Positions 22,170 through 34,202 of a stretch of 64,000 nucleotides of DNA are shown here, in pieces. Origin of the DNA: Aphrocallistes beatrix (Eukaryota; Porifera; Hexactinellida; Sceptrulophora; Aphrocallistidae); contig OY725505.1 of NCBI GenBank assembly GCA_963281255.1, positions 1,550,001-1,614,000 of the forward strand. Reading direction: 5' to 3'. A program made the position numbers and the translations under genes. The notes under the pieces were generated by a model. It was not told where the DNA came from. It did not search any database and worked only from the letters and a program-made list of their open reading frames with translations. The first letter of the stretch is position 1. Each line of letters starts with the position of its first letter.

Positions 22170-23395
22170 GTAGTCTGAAGTAATGATGATATAATTGATT
22201 AATCTTTGAACCAGGTGCAAAATTACACCATTTACTGGGTTAAGCATAAGTTCAGCACCCAACATAATTTAGTATATTGCATCTTCAATTCACATAATCT
22301 TAATTATTATAATGGCGATGAAAAATGACCGTTAGATACAGTTATTGACAGAGTGTGGTGCCAGGCTGTAACGATGCGATACAGCGAGGATCTATAAATA
22401 TACTTAATATCAATGATGTGCCGTATGCCAGTTCTTTCTTCTCACCCCATCCCCGCTCCATGGCAATAATTCGAAAGATGATGATTTAAAATTTTACGGG
22501 ATGAAGGGACATTTTATGTAAATTAGTGCCTCACACTTCTATTTTCATACTTATTCTAAATCATCAAGTATAAGCAGCATTTGTGATTTTGGATATAATG
22601 CAAAAGCCCTAAGAGTCGCTTAATGGAGCTGCGCTATCGGTCTGTCGACCGACATTTTTTATTTTCCCATTAAAATGATTAAAATATTATATATTCAAAC
22701 TCAATGTACTTTTTTGTTCAGGCTGATGGGGGACCTGGGAGGTGCTAGAAAAGTGAAATTTTGCACACAGATAAATAATAATAGGTCTAAAAGGAATTTC
22801 GAAGATCTAAGCGAAATCTTCAAATCTCACCAGGATAGGTGACAAAATGTGCTGATCTATCAAATTCGATTATATTCTGTTGTATTTATGCATTAGAATC
22901 AAACAGTATACACTTTTCAGAAAATCAAAAGATCTTTTTGTGATTGAAATTTATTGGTTCATGTGAGAAACAATTACAATTTTCAGACTTTTATAGTGCA
23001 ATTCACACGATTCTAATTCGTATGACTAATTGAATACAGCTATTTTGAGTCTATAATTTGATTAGTTATTTTATGACCGAATTGATTGATAATAATAAGG
23101 ATATATAGCACTTTAATTGTGGTTAACGACCTGGACTAATTTTGTTTGATTATTCAAATATAATAATATTAGTAATGTGAACTTTGTAGATTCAATTTGA
23201 CCTTAAATTCACGATTAGTTGAATTAATACGAAATAAATTTAATTTATCACGAACCAAAATTTTCTGTTACAATTGTGATTTCATTAATGTCACCATATA
23301 CAAATGATGATTCAGCATACTTAGTAGAGAGCAAGAAAGCGAAGTATTGTTTCGCCAATATTCCTATGTGTCCACTGGGAAACTCTGCAGAAACG
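22170..23395. other. Intron sequence without recognised features
   Basis: AT-rich DOCK intron sequence. I see no coding potential. A motif GGAGCTGCGCTATCGGTCTG at about 22625 recurs in altered form at about 56968 (GGGCTGCACTATCGGTGTG), so at least part is dispersed repeat. Confidence 0.5.
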
Positions 23396-23399
23396 CATT

Positions 23400-23795
23400 G
23401 TAAAGTAAAGTAAAGTAAATTGATTTAAACACCCCGTATCCATGCTAGTATGTTCTCAGTGTTTAACAATCTGGGTGAGTTACTAAACCTACCACTGATA
23501 GTTGCTGACTGAGGTGTATGTGGCATGTGTGTATGTATATTATTGCGTGTTTACAGAGAAAAACTCAGTTATCAGTAGGCAAGAAAGATAGCACCTAACT
23601 TTACCTTAAGTGAGATGACATCCTTAGTGCTTTCAGCTCACTAACGTTCTGCAAGAGTGTAGGCTCAGATTACATTACGATTGTAATTGAGAGCAAAATA
23701 CAAATGACTAGAGCAAGGTTAGAACCCGTGACCTAGGTCTTGGTGTTCAAATGCCCTAACCACAACCACCCAAGCAGATAGTCCATGAGCCAGGG
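23400..23795 (-). mobile_element. tRNA-derived SINE
   Basis: On the reverse strand a tRNA-like head (about 23795-23718) has an A-box-like GTGGTTAGGGCA and a B-box-like GGTCACGGGTTCTAACC at standard spacing. An unrelated body of about 300 bases follows (with GTGAGCTGAAAGCACTAAGG), and the element ends in a (TTTAC)4 tail at 23400-23420. Head-body-short tandem tail is the standard SINE layout. The CCA end and anticodon arm are not convincing as a working tRNA. Confidence 0.65.
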
Positions 23796-24329
23796 GAGTT
23801 GGTCGGTTCAAATCGAGGCGCTAATAATAATGTTTATTTTTGGCAAAGTATATACTCAGATTTGGAAAATATATGATGAACTTGCAGGCAGGGTTGGTTA
23901 CCTTTGGTATTTATTGGCTTTATTTCTGACCGACTGTCAGATATTCGGATGAAATCTCATTTCACAAAGATAATGTGAAATGACCTTCTATTTTGGTTTT
24001 AAGCTTCTCGTTGCACTTAGATGATCGAGCGGAGTCGAAAGAGTGGTCACTCGATTTGTTACAAAGTGTTTTGAAAATACTATTTTGCAACATTCTTGGG
24101 GTTGCTGTGGTGTGGTGATAAAGTGCCTAAATTTGTTTGTAATTTTGTACTGAATAGGAATATCGCCTGTAAACATAGCTTTTAGTGTTGAGGGACCTGC
24201 GTCCATGAAGTATGCTAAATTTATGAAATTGGTATCATTTTATATGAACAGTTTATGTTAAGATAAATTGAGACGATTCAACATTCCTTGTGGATAACTT
24301 GACTCCGTGTGTAATTTTTCATGCTAACA

Positions 24330-24860
24330 AAACAGGGCAACATCCCTGAATAACTTAACTAGTCAGGATAATCTTGAATTGAATACTTGCTTTAATCGGC
24401 AACCAATGAAGGCCTTCTAACCCTGGCGAAATATGGTCACATTTCTTGGTTCACGAAATTAAATGGGCAGTACAATCTGAATCTTAGAAGTCTATTCAAT
24501 TCTTTATCTGGAGTCCAAAACAGAACCTAGTGGGACTCCCCATTTCATAGTGATAGAACCTGAGCAACTTCCATTGACATTTCAACCCGCTCCTTACTAA
24601 ATAGATAAGACTCCACTGAAACCAGTACTTTGCCAGCCAATCTAAACCTATCCTTTAATCGTTCATACGAAGAGCATGGTTAACTGTATCAAAAGCGCTG
24701 GATAAATCGAGACGAACTAAGGTAAGATCCTCGGCAGCATCCAGTGAACATGTAATACCATGACATAACTTTATCAAAGCAATTTCAGTAGAATGAAAAC
24801 CACGATAAGCCGATTGCATCCTTGAGTAAAGCGAAATTGCAGATAAGTACAAATCCAATT
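24330..24860 (-). pseudogene. CR1/L2-like LINE reverse transcriptase, internally deleted
   Basis: On the reverse strand MQSAYRGFHSTEIALIKLCH leads into LTLVRLDLSSAFDTVNHA, the RT palm motif A with its catalytic aspartate (L-D-L-S-S-A-F-D-T-V). Past a frame change come LKDRFRLAGKVLVSVESYLF and, in a third frame, KCDHISPGLEGLHWLPIKAS, the C-terminal H-W-L-P signature of CR1/jockey-type RTs. The motif C (Y-A-D-D) region is missing. It is a fragment with several frameshifts and one large deletion. Confidence 0.75.
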
Positions 24861-25059
24861 GACCATGGACAACTTTTTCAGGTATTTTTGATAGGAACGG
24901 CTTGTAAATCGATATATAATTAGAAAATCCATTATGCTAAGATTTTTTAATTATTGCTGTAATCAATGATTGTTTAAAAGGTTTCAGTAAAAACAACTGT
25001 TTGGAAAGAAGTATCCTATAAATCAAAACCCTGGGATTTGTTTGTTTGGCTGAATGATT

Positions 25060-25390
25060 GAAGAATTAGCAAGTCGTAGATATGTGAAAATTGGCATGTA
25101 GGTGTTAAATACTGGATATTTGTTTAAGTTCGAAGATCTAGCCAGATTTTCACACCTCTACAAAAAAGAACATTTTTGTTAAATATATATAGTTTCACTC
25201 TCACAATAGAAATAATTGTATAATGCCTACATAGACTATCAGTGTTATTAATAATTAAAAGCAATAACTTAGATATCTCAATTTATGATAGTGTATTGCA
25301 ATATAAAATGTTATGCGTATATTTTCACACCTGTATTCGCATATTTTCGCACCATTTGAAAAAATTTTAACTATATGCTATCGACGCAAA
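25060..25390 (+). repeat. Core fragment of the second hairpin-ended subfamily
   Basis: It opens with GAATGATTGAAGAATTAGCA and the AGTCGTAGATATG block. It aligns with 46312-46640 in the same order (TTTCACACCTCTACAA, TATAATGCCTACATAGA, ATTTTCGCACCATTTG). The downstream tandem repeats and GC hairpins are absent here. Confidence 0.55.
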
Positions 25391-25799
25391 TTGTCTCAAC
25401 TGTCACCTCAGTTGCACAGAATCGTGAAAGGGGTCCATTCTTGCGACTTATTATGTTTTAAAGTTAATACCCCTACCATCTTTCGTGCTGTTGGAACTCA
25501 TAACACTATTATTACTCACAAAAGTTCATTACGATTCCTAACACCAGAAGTGAAAGCTGAGACAATTCCCCGTCTTTTCCCGTCAATGGAATCCAGATAG
25601 CATGAAAACATATGCTCTCAGAAGGAATGTTGTTTTGAAAGTTTACAAAAGTCCCTTTCAAGTTGCTGCTGACCATTTTAACACTGCGAAACCCATAAAG
25701 GTGGATTTGGGGATTTAGTTGATGAATATTGAAGTTTATGAAGTTCTGTTGCCAAAATTGATTCTTTTGAAGTTTAAGATCTACGCATTTCACTGAATG

Positions 25800-27020
25800 T
25801 TTACTTTAAACATACATTTATTCCTTCATTGCAACGCTGTTTGCAATACACTTCACTTACTAATAGTTACCCTAACTCATAACTAAGATTCGTTTGCATA
25901 GAGAGTTAATAGTTTTCATGCATGTAAATTCCATGGATTGTGCCAATTGCTATGTATTGTATTATCTAAATCTGATATTATTTCAACATTATCTACCTAT
26001 ATTAATGGTTGTTAATCATTTGTGAGTCTTTCCACATTTTATTTTCTTCTTACCTTTATTATGTAGATTTATTTCTTGTTCAAATCATCCGCTGTTAGTG
26101 GTTTGGATAATATCTGCATCATTATCGGTATATTTCTTTCGATCAAACTTTCAATCAAATTATTCATTAATTAACTTGAGCTATTATCAAATTGTATATT
26201 GCCAGGATTAATTTTTGGACAGTGACAAAATAAATATTTCCAGCCATCACCCATATCATGGACTCGCAATTTATGGATGACTGTTTCAAATGTTTTCCAT
26301 AGCTATTTTATTTGCAAGATAATTCAATGGATCCTTCCCCCCCCCGATTCATTATACACTCTCAGATGGTGGAAAACATCCACTTAACAATTCACCTTTT
26401 CTAAATTCACTCCTATTGACAATACTAATTCGTAGAGGGATCTATACTTTTAGAACAAATGTCACATAGGATAGCTGATGTTTTAACGGAAGTTCTTGTT
26501 TCAACTGAATGCAAATATAAATTAAAACATTCCTTAAAGTAGTCATCTAGTTTCAACCAAAAAACCCACTTTCAAAACTCTAGTAGAAGTATTTGTGGTG
26601 TTATTTTATCATTTACACTACAACTCTTAGACCTGACTTGTTCCGTTCGAAAATAAATTTAACTGAACTTACCCAAATTATGTCATAATACTACAACTCC
26701 CCGTTAAAGTTTCTAAACCTAACATTTTTGAAAAGAAATTAAGAACCTATTATGATAAGTCAAATTATCACATTATAATTGAGACATAGACACAGGAATC
26801 ATTAGATGTAGATGATGAAAATAACTTTCCATGGAATTCGGCATCGATTGAAGATCAATTAATTAGATCAATCACTACAGTGCATTGAACTTTGAAGGTT
26901 AAAATTTTAAAATTGAAGATATCATTTATTTAATAACTTGTCATTTTGAGGTCGAAGAAAGTAAGATATTCTTTTTGTTTATCCTTTTTCGAAAAGAGTG
27001 TTGAATTATGTACTAAAAGT
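25800..27020. other. Intron sequence without recognised features
   Basis: AT-rich DOCK intron. I find no motif-bearing reading frame and no clear terminal repeats. Confidence 0.5.
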
Positions 27021-27021
27021 A

Positions 27022-27103
27022 CAGACAGCCCTCGCCGTTCGCGATTTTGCCATTCGCGGAAATTCTCAGGAACGTAACCCCCGCGAACGGCGAGGGATAC
27101 CTG
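27022..27103. mobile_element. Minimal pogo-type MITE, 82 bp
   Basis: The ends are CAGACAGCCCTCGCCGTTCG and the complement CAGGTATCCCTCGCCGTTCG, with TA at 27020-27021 and 27104-27105. Two GC-rich arms and about 30 bases of centre are all that remains. The start CAG and the TA target suggest pogo/Tc1. Confidence 0.65.
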
Positions 27104-27364
27104 TATATGAAATAATTGGTTGATTTCTTTGTCGGGAACGATTATGAAAAGTGTTACGTACTGTATGCGTTTCGAATATAATATTTACAATCTAAAATGT
27201 CAAAAAATCATTTTTGCCACATATCAAAACGCCTGTTTCATAGTGAAAAGTTATATGATTACAATTTTATATATTTAGAATACTGTTATATCATTTTTGT
27301 TATCATTTGTGGTAATACTTTGGTAATACTTGAGTTTATTAGATACCTTTTTATCACTATTTAG

Positions 27365-27592
27365 GAAAAGAAATATTTCCATTTCAAAAAATATTTGGAT
27401 CAATATTGCCAGAAACAATTTTACAGTGCAATGGCATATAAAGCAATGTTACAGCAGTCTAGTCATCTCATCAAGAAATTAATAAATGGAGATGATTTTG
27501 AAGAGTATGAACTTATTATGATCAGAAAATTCTTTAAAGCTATTTCATATTTTTTGAAATTTGTTATAAAATCACGGGAACTCCATTCACAG
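27365..27592 (+). CDS. DOCK: DOCK-family exchange factor, exon d
   Basis: The exon has 76 codons, from CTATTTAG|GA to CACAG|gtgatt, both in phase 0. It encodes EKKYFHFKKYLDQYCQKQFY and then SAMAYKAML, matching the family pattern R-K-F-x-H-F-x-P-V-L-x-x-Y-I-x-x-x-F-S-A-x-x-A-Y-x-K-L. The end, AISYFLKFVIKSRELHSQ, corresponds to F-K-F-I-V-R-S-R-x-L-x-x-Q. The frame stays open past the donor to 27682, but the homology stops at the donor and resumes at 38542, so splicing at 27592 is favoured. It belongs to the helical middle of the protein. Confidence 0.86.
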
Positions 27593-29333
27593 GTGATTGA
27601 TTTACGGATTATTGCTCAAGATTTATTTTCTTGTTCCTCCATTTTAATGTGGTTCAATTCATTCAAAAGATATTCTTATTAAGGTTCACCATTACTTACT
27701 TAACATACTCCCGTTTATCTTACCGAAAAGAAGATCGCGATACCAATCTCGATCACTTTTCTGATCATTTTTATCTTTTTCGTTAATAGCAAAGCATACC
27801 AGCGTTGAAATGGAAAGTTTAATTTCATCTTTTAGCCATAGGTTTAAATGTGTAAATTATAAACACTTCGAAATATGCCATGCAATCCTCAATTTACCAC
27901 TTCCTATATGATAATGTTATTTGTAACAACTTCAGTTTCAATATTCTCTCAGTTATCTATGATTTTTCCCGATTTATAGAGAGGCATCAGCTAGGTGTGA
28001 TAAAATCCTATTACTTAAGATAAATTGGAAAATAAACTATGAACTATATTATAATCATATAGAAAGTACTAGATTGCGGATTGAATGGCATAATTTCTTA
28101 TTGTCTCCAATTTATGCTATTCAAGCAACAGTTTAAACAACAATAAACAAATTTTAATCGCCATACCAAACGGGAATGCTTAGATTTTCAAATATAAATT
28201 TCAAAATTTTTGATTAATGCCTTCTTGTTGTCGCACTACTAAGTAATCAGGTATTCGAGATTTCGATAACTATGTTTAAAATGGACTAGAACAGTAACAT
28301 TTTTCGCTCTATAGAGAGTATATTATTGCGCAATCACATGATGACATTTCAAATTTTTGACAGCTCAATTGCATACTTAAAATATATGATTTTGGACTAG
28401 GGATGCGTTTGATGATACAACTAGTACACGGTCTGCATAAGGTCATTAACCACGAAGAATAGAGATTAGGAATGTATTACCAGCATATAAATATGATATC
28501 AACAGACCAAATATCCGTTGCTAAATATTTGGATAATTCATCAATTGACCAAAATGCGTTTCCATTCCAAAGCTGAACTATGTCAAGATTACATTAAAAA
28601 ATCATTTTTTTATTAACCCATTCACAGCGTATTTCTACTAGAAAAATATCTTTAAAATATTTAGAGATGCCATTAATCCGCATCTGAAAATCACTGAATT
28701 CTTCATAAACAAGCGCGCTTCGCTTGCTTGCGCTCCGCGGATGGAAGACACTTTGTGTCCGCCAGAGGCGCTCTTTGAAAGCTTAGCCCCACATTGATTA
28801 ATTATATAGTGAATAACATCTCTTACTACGTATGTCTTAATGTTATAATCGATATCACTTGATAAAAAGTTCGTCGATTTTACCATTTTTGATGCGTAAT
28901 GATGACGCCATAATAGGGTGATCAGTCAACATTTTTTGCTGAGAGTTGTATCATATGTGAGATCTATTAATATACACCATAGCCTACTAAACTCAGGCCT
29001 GACAGTAAAACGTAAATTTGTAACCAATGATGCGAACGAAGTCATTCACAAACTTGGGCAATTTATGATTAATATATTTATAGATATAATGAATATCTAT
29101 TTCTTGTGGTTTAGAAATTCTTGAATAATTTTTAGCACAACCATAATGTTTACACTTTGTTAGTTATAGTCATCAAGTTAATTCAATCATTCATAATTTT
29201 GTTAAATAGGTCTCAATTTTTTTAATGCGTTGAATTCGGTATACATTCTAGAATTTAGATCCCAATGTAAATTTATCGATACTAATTATATTACAAATAT
29301 TTTTCTTCGTTTTATTTTGTTAGCGAATAAATT

Positions 29334-31089
29334 ATGCCAAACAAGTGCTCTGCTCCTAATTGTATTAGCAACTATTACCCACAAGACCCTTATGTTCCTG
29401 TATTTAAGCTTCCTAACGATCCACCTGAATTGCGGCACAAATGGATAAACGCGCTTCACCGTGAGATCTCCTCAAACATGTCTTCGTTTGCATTAAGCAT
29501 TTCCGCGAAGAAGACGTAGAGCATATATAAAATACAGAATCCAGATGGCTTCTGAAATTCCACGAGGCCAGCCAAAGTTACGGAAAGACGCAGTTCCTTG
29601 CTTTTTACCAGGCTGTCCTTCATACTACTCTGCTCGATCTTCCTCTCGTGATCATCGATTTTCTTTCGAGTATAAACAAGATGACCAATTTGCATTGGCC
29701 TTGCAACTTAGTCGTGTTTCAAAGATAGCAGAAGAAGCTAAATACCATATTGAAACTCTAGAAGAACTAAAAGAAATTTAGCATCACAAACTCTCCCTCC
29801 AAACTGATTATATCGGTTGTCAGCTGATGGCGAAGTTCATTTTATATCACTTTCAAAGTCACATCAAAACATATCAGTTCAATCCTTTTTGACTGTCAGT
29901 TCCACACTAGGCGTGAAAGCATTTCACGAAGAAGAAAATATTAATCTTTCAGTGACGAAGATAAATGATATCAGACAAATCGGTATAATTCAGGGCTGGG
30001 GTTGGTTAACCGATATTCGGGGTCGGTTATTTTGGTTTCATCCAGGGCGGTTAACCGGTTAACCGATGTCAATATTAATTAGTATAAATATGGATTTGTC
30101 GACTAATATTTAACCTAATATTGAAAAATTAACAATTTTCAGTGGTCTCGAAATTTACTATTTGGTTAGAAAAATAGAAATAATATTGTAATATCAAAAT
30201 TTTAGAAGTAATTTTCATGAATCTCCATCGAAAAGCAATGAAATTAGTCTAAATATTTAGAAAATAATGCAGATCGGCTAACCGATCCAAGATTTTCTTA
30301 ACCGTTAGCCGTGATTGACGCCGGTTAACCGGTTAACCGAATCCAGCCTTGCGGTATTTTACTCATGGAAATTGAAAACGTATATCTACAATTCCTTCTT
30401 CACACACTAATTCTGTTTACAATCATATTGCGAATGCCCGCCATCAAATCTCTAAAGCAATGATCAAACTTGAAGAATTTACCTCTAGTCCATTGGACTC
30501 ATTAGATATACTAGCTCGGCTTCAGTTTATTACTTGTCAACTCGAGAACTCTATTCTACCAAAGAATCGAAGGAGATACAGCATTATTACACAAGTTTTG
30601 GCATTGAAGTCCCATCTTATCTCTCCTAGTTGTTACAAATACCTGCCGTCTCTAGACTGTCTTTCTCTTCCTCACTACCATACACTTGAAAAAGTTTATT
30701 CTTCCTTTGGATTATATTGCGAATACACCGCTTATCTGAATCAGTCAACTGTAAACATTTCTTCTCAAGAGAAAAATGTTATTGTCCAAATGGATGAAAT
30801 ACACGTAACCTCTGATGTTTCCTATAAGGGTGGAGAGATAATTGGCTCTTGTCTTAACCCTGATGATCCTATCAAAACAGTTTTTGCCATAACGGTTTCT
30901 AGTTTGCACAAAAAATGGTCCACCATTGTACGTTTAGTCCCTCTTTCTACAACTAGTGCTAAATATATCTATCCAATTATTGTGCAGGTAATAGATAACG
31001 TCGAAAAATGCGGACTATCAGTTCAAATATTATGCACTGATAACTATCCACTCAATGTTTGCATTTTCAAGTTATTCTCTCCTGATTAG
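29334..31089 (+). pseudogene. THAP-domain P-family transposase, frameshifted and MITE-interrupted
   Basis: The start MPNKCSAPNCISNYY, with KLPNDPPELRHKWINAL, is a THAP zinc finger (C-x4-C, later P and W). A frameshift at about 29470 moves the rest, VFVCIKHFREEDVE, with the C-x2-H pair, to another frame. After the MITE at 29989-30351 the transposase proper resumes at 30460: NRRRYSIITQVLALKSHLIS, LPSLDCLSLPHYHTLEKVYS, then VIVQMDEIHVTSDVSYKGGE, where the aspartate of M-D-E-I is the expected first catalytic acid of the RNase H-like fold. It continues to the TDNYPLNV region and stops at 31089. Further stretches to about 31700 are degraded. It is clearly inactive; family assignment to P/THAP9-type is strong. 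Confidence 0.8.
29989..30351. mobile_element. MITE with GGTTAACC ends inside the P-type element
   Basis: The ends are TTCAGGGCTGGGGTTGGTTA and the complement CAAGGCTGGATTCGGTTAAC, with more GGTTAACCGGTTAACC inside each arm. Flanks CGGTATAA (29981-29988) and CGGTATTT (30352-30359) look like an imperfect 8-bp duplication, as in hAT elements. A partial copy is at 19610-19785. Confidence 0.65.
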
Positions 31090-32288
31090 AAAACTTCGCA
31101 ACATCTAGTCCCTCATGCTACCTCTGAGAATAGACCTCTGATCTTTATGTTTGAGTTTGTTCACATCTTAAATACTATCCGCAATATTTGGTTAAATCTA
31201 AAGAATGAAAATAAAGTGTTCATCTATCTTAGCATTGGACTTTTATCCTACTCACACTAACTTTCCTCTAACTATACAAAATGCCTCTTTTAATGATCTG
31301 CGCCTAATATACAAGTTGGAAGACTGCTCCACCTCTAACAACTAAAGCTTGTTGGCCAACTAATTTAGAGCGACAAAATGTGAAGTTGGCCCTCCGGGTT
31401 TTCCACTTTATAGATTAATAGATGTTATGGACAGAGGATCATTGAAGTGGCCATCGGATTCTGCGTTAAACTCCATCATTCTCGTTTGGCGAATTCTCAT
31501 AACCCTAAAACAATGTGATGTTTGGAGTCTGTTTGTCAACTTCAAACCAAGGAAGACCTTAATTGAAATTTCTATTCTATTCCTTGAAAACGACTCGAGT
31601 GAGCACTGGCGCAATAGATGTTTAGTTTGCAACACAGAAGGTTGAGACATTGCTCGTAAATTGCTTCTTGTCGCATCAAATTGTCTTATCTCCAATATGG
31701 TGAAGAATTATGATGCGTGCCTAGCCTCAAGAGGAGATAGTAGAAAATTAAAGAAACTAAAAGTTAAATAGTGTCATGATATCATATAGACGGGAATGAC
31801 TCGTACTATGATTTGTCTAATTTATTTATTGAATGTTTTTCTATACCTTTTCGTGTAGTTTAGTATGAAAACCATAACCACGGTCTCTGAAATTCTAAAT
31901 TTAGATTACCTGATGTAGTATGCAAAGCTTCTTATAATATTTCAATATCAATTGGTAATAATATAGCACATCATATTACAAATTGTATTTGAATATAATT
32001 AATAACCATATGACTTCGTTTATATCCATGGTGTTTTACTGTCAGGCCTGAGTTTATTAGGCTATGTATACACATTTTATTAAAATTTCAGCCTTTTATC
32101 ACTTAGAATAACTGAGTTTTATTCGAAAAGCAAAAATTATAATTATAAAAACGGTGAAAAAATGACGTCATAATTTTGGATTAGTCGACATTTTCGTCTG
32201 AGGGCAGAACCTAGTGGAGCCAACAAAAACATGTCCAAAATCACCTTACTGTCATTGGCATTTCTTCAATCAATTCGTGACATATATA

Positions 32289-32767
32289 CACTGAGCGGAC
32301 AAAAGTATTTCAACACTTGATTCTTTCCCATACAAATAATACTAAATCGGAGTATTTCATGAAGGGCAATATGTTCAAATTCAAAGAGATACTAAAAATC
32401 TGATTTCAGATTCGAAATCTACACATTCGAATTAGTCATAGTTGAACATAACCAATAAATTATCCAATTCAATGAACAATCTTATCAGCCTGAGCCACCA
32501 TAGGTAATTCATTGCCATCATGTATAGTGGTCAAAATGGGTGTATGTGGCATAAAGTGGCACTGAATGATAATTACAAAAAGTTAGGAATGAATGATTAA
32601 TTAGAAAAATTAACCTGTGACTAATTTGAATGCGTATTATTCGAATCTGGAATCCGATTAGCTGTATCCCATACCGTTTAGAACTAACCCTCTTCATGAA
32701 TAGACCCATTTTAGTATTATTTGTATGGGAAAGAATCAAGTGTTGAAATACTTTTGTCCGCTTAGTG
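32289..32767. mobile_element. Tc1-type MITE, complete, 479 bp
   Basis: The ends are CACTGAGCGGACAAAAGTAT and the complement CACTAAGCGGACAAAAGTAT, with TA at 32287-32288 and 32768-32769. The arms remain complementary for about 80 bases (through the CCCATACAAATAATACTAAA block). There is no coding capacity. It is the reference copy for fragments at 640, 10017, 16395 and 34237. Confidence 0.8.
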
Positions 32768-33402
32768 TATATACTATATATATATATATCAGAGAATTTA
32801 GCATTTCATCATAAAATCATGAAACTCGCCATACAACTAAATTGAACCTTTCTAAAGATATTTATATTTGGAGCCATCTCGAAAAGTCGCAAAGAAAACA
32901 ATAGCCCCCCCCCCCGATTGGTAAGTATTGCATTGTCCAGCACAAAGTACTCATTAAAAGTTGCTTGATACATTACTCTGTCTGTGAATTCTGCATAGAT
33001 CTCACGAGCTGAAACAATTGACTATATACGTAGACATAAGTAAGTTTGATGAAGGTCATGGTATATTACGGACGTTGCAACAGCACCAAGCAAAGTGGCT
33101 CAAATACTGCTATAATAATTTTACGAGCAACCCCACTACAACTGAACAGCGGTGTGAAACGAGAATCAACCAAGCCAAGAAGAACCAACAACTTCCAGAA
33201 GGTACATTCGGTTAAGTGTTTAGCATATTACAGAATCACAGAAAGATGTTTATTTCTTTTGTGAGATAGCATCTCCAGGACTGCTACATAATGCTAGTAC
33301 CTTCGGTCTTGACAGTCACGTTCAAAAGTGTTTCGTGATTTGCAAGATGAACAGCTTTTTGTCAAACTAATCGCAGGCGATCTGGACCTTATTCTCAGAT
33401 CG

Positions 33403-34200
33403 ACTTAAACTTTTTAACTTAAACTAAGTAATAACTAAGTATCTACTTAGTTTTATTTAGTATACTTAGTATTTACTTAGTTTTATACTAAAAGCTAAGT
33501 AGAAATAAGTTTGTATTCACCGAACAAAAGTAAATACTTAGTTTTACTTAGTTAAGTTTGAAATTTAGTATTTACTTAGTATTTACTTACGTAGTTTTTA
33601 ACTTAAATTAATATTTTTTAAAGTCAACTTCGAAGCTGACTTAACTCACAATTTTATAAAGAAAATATTATTTTACTTCCTTGCAAAAGGAGAGATGTGA
33701 AAATAAATGTAATATTAATTATTGATAAGATCAATACGATCTAACTTTATCGCAATTAGAAATCTATTTATTTGTTGTAGAGTCACCTTTTACTTAATAT
33801 GGTTTTACGACATTTTTTTGATTTATTACCACAAAGAAGTTTTCATCACTCAAATCTTACGTAAACGTGAAGCTGCTGAATAATGAACATGTTACGAGAA
33901 TATCATGATAATTATTATGAATTGAATATCGTTGAATGAGTCGATGGGATTTGAGTCTTTTGACCTATCTCTAAATACCCTTTGATTGGCCAAACTATTA
34001 AATAAATAGTTTTTATGTCAAAATAAAATAAAAACTTAGAATGTGATTATTAAACTAAGTAAAGGAATAAGTAATAAGTTAAGGAATACTTAGCCAAAAC
34101 AAGTAAATACTAAGTAGTTCTCAAGTTCGACACATAAACTAAGTATTTACTTAGTAATTACTTAGTTTCCAGCAAAAAACTAAGTATAGATTTAAGTATA
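33403..34200. repeat. ACTTAGT-rich repeat region
   Basis: Dozens of ACTTAG/CTAAGT motifs cluster at both ends (33403-33610 and 34030-34200), leaving an ordinary AT-rich centre. Motif orientation is mixed on both sides, as with subterminal transposase-binding repeats of some DNA transposons. Exact termini and target duplication could not be fixed. An adjacent 5' module of the hairpin-ended family starts at 34203. Confidence 0.5.
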
Positions 34201-34202
34201 AG

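Larger units (their letters stand above)
28978..32066 (+). mobile_element. P-type (THAP) DNA transposon, 3089 bp
   Basis: The terminal inverted repeats are 34 bases with one mismatch (28978-29011 CATAGCCTACTAAACTCAGG..., 32033-32066 complement CATAGCCTAATAAACTCAGG...). TATACAC is duplicated at 28971-28977 and 32067-32073. Sister copies of the host repeat read through this site as TTAATATACACATTCTATTA, confirming the insertion. The interior encodes a THAP domain and a P-family transposase, both broken. P elements usually duplicate 8 bp; here 7 are exact. Confidence 0.88.
28710..32280 (-). mobile_element. Hairpin-ended repeat interrupted by a P-type transposon
   Basis: The reverse copy begins CAAGCGCGCTTCGCTTGC and ends TTTCTTCAATCAATTCGTG. 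Core sequence stops at 28977 and resumes at 32067, the gap being the P-type element. ATGACGTCAT survives near 32163. Confidence 0.8.

Noticed and set aside
23718..23795. A functional tRNA gene
   Set aside because: A and B boxes are present but the acceptor stem and anticodon arm do not close properly, and the unit continues into a SINE body and tail.
27593..27682. Continuation of the DOCK exon as coding sequence to the stop at 27682
   Set aside because: Family similarity stops at the CAG|gtgatt donor and resumes in phase at 38542, so this is read as intron.
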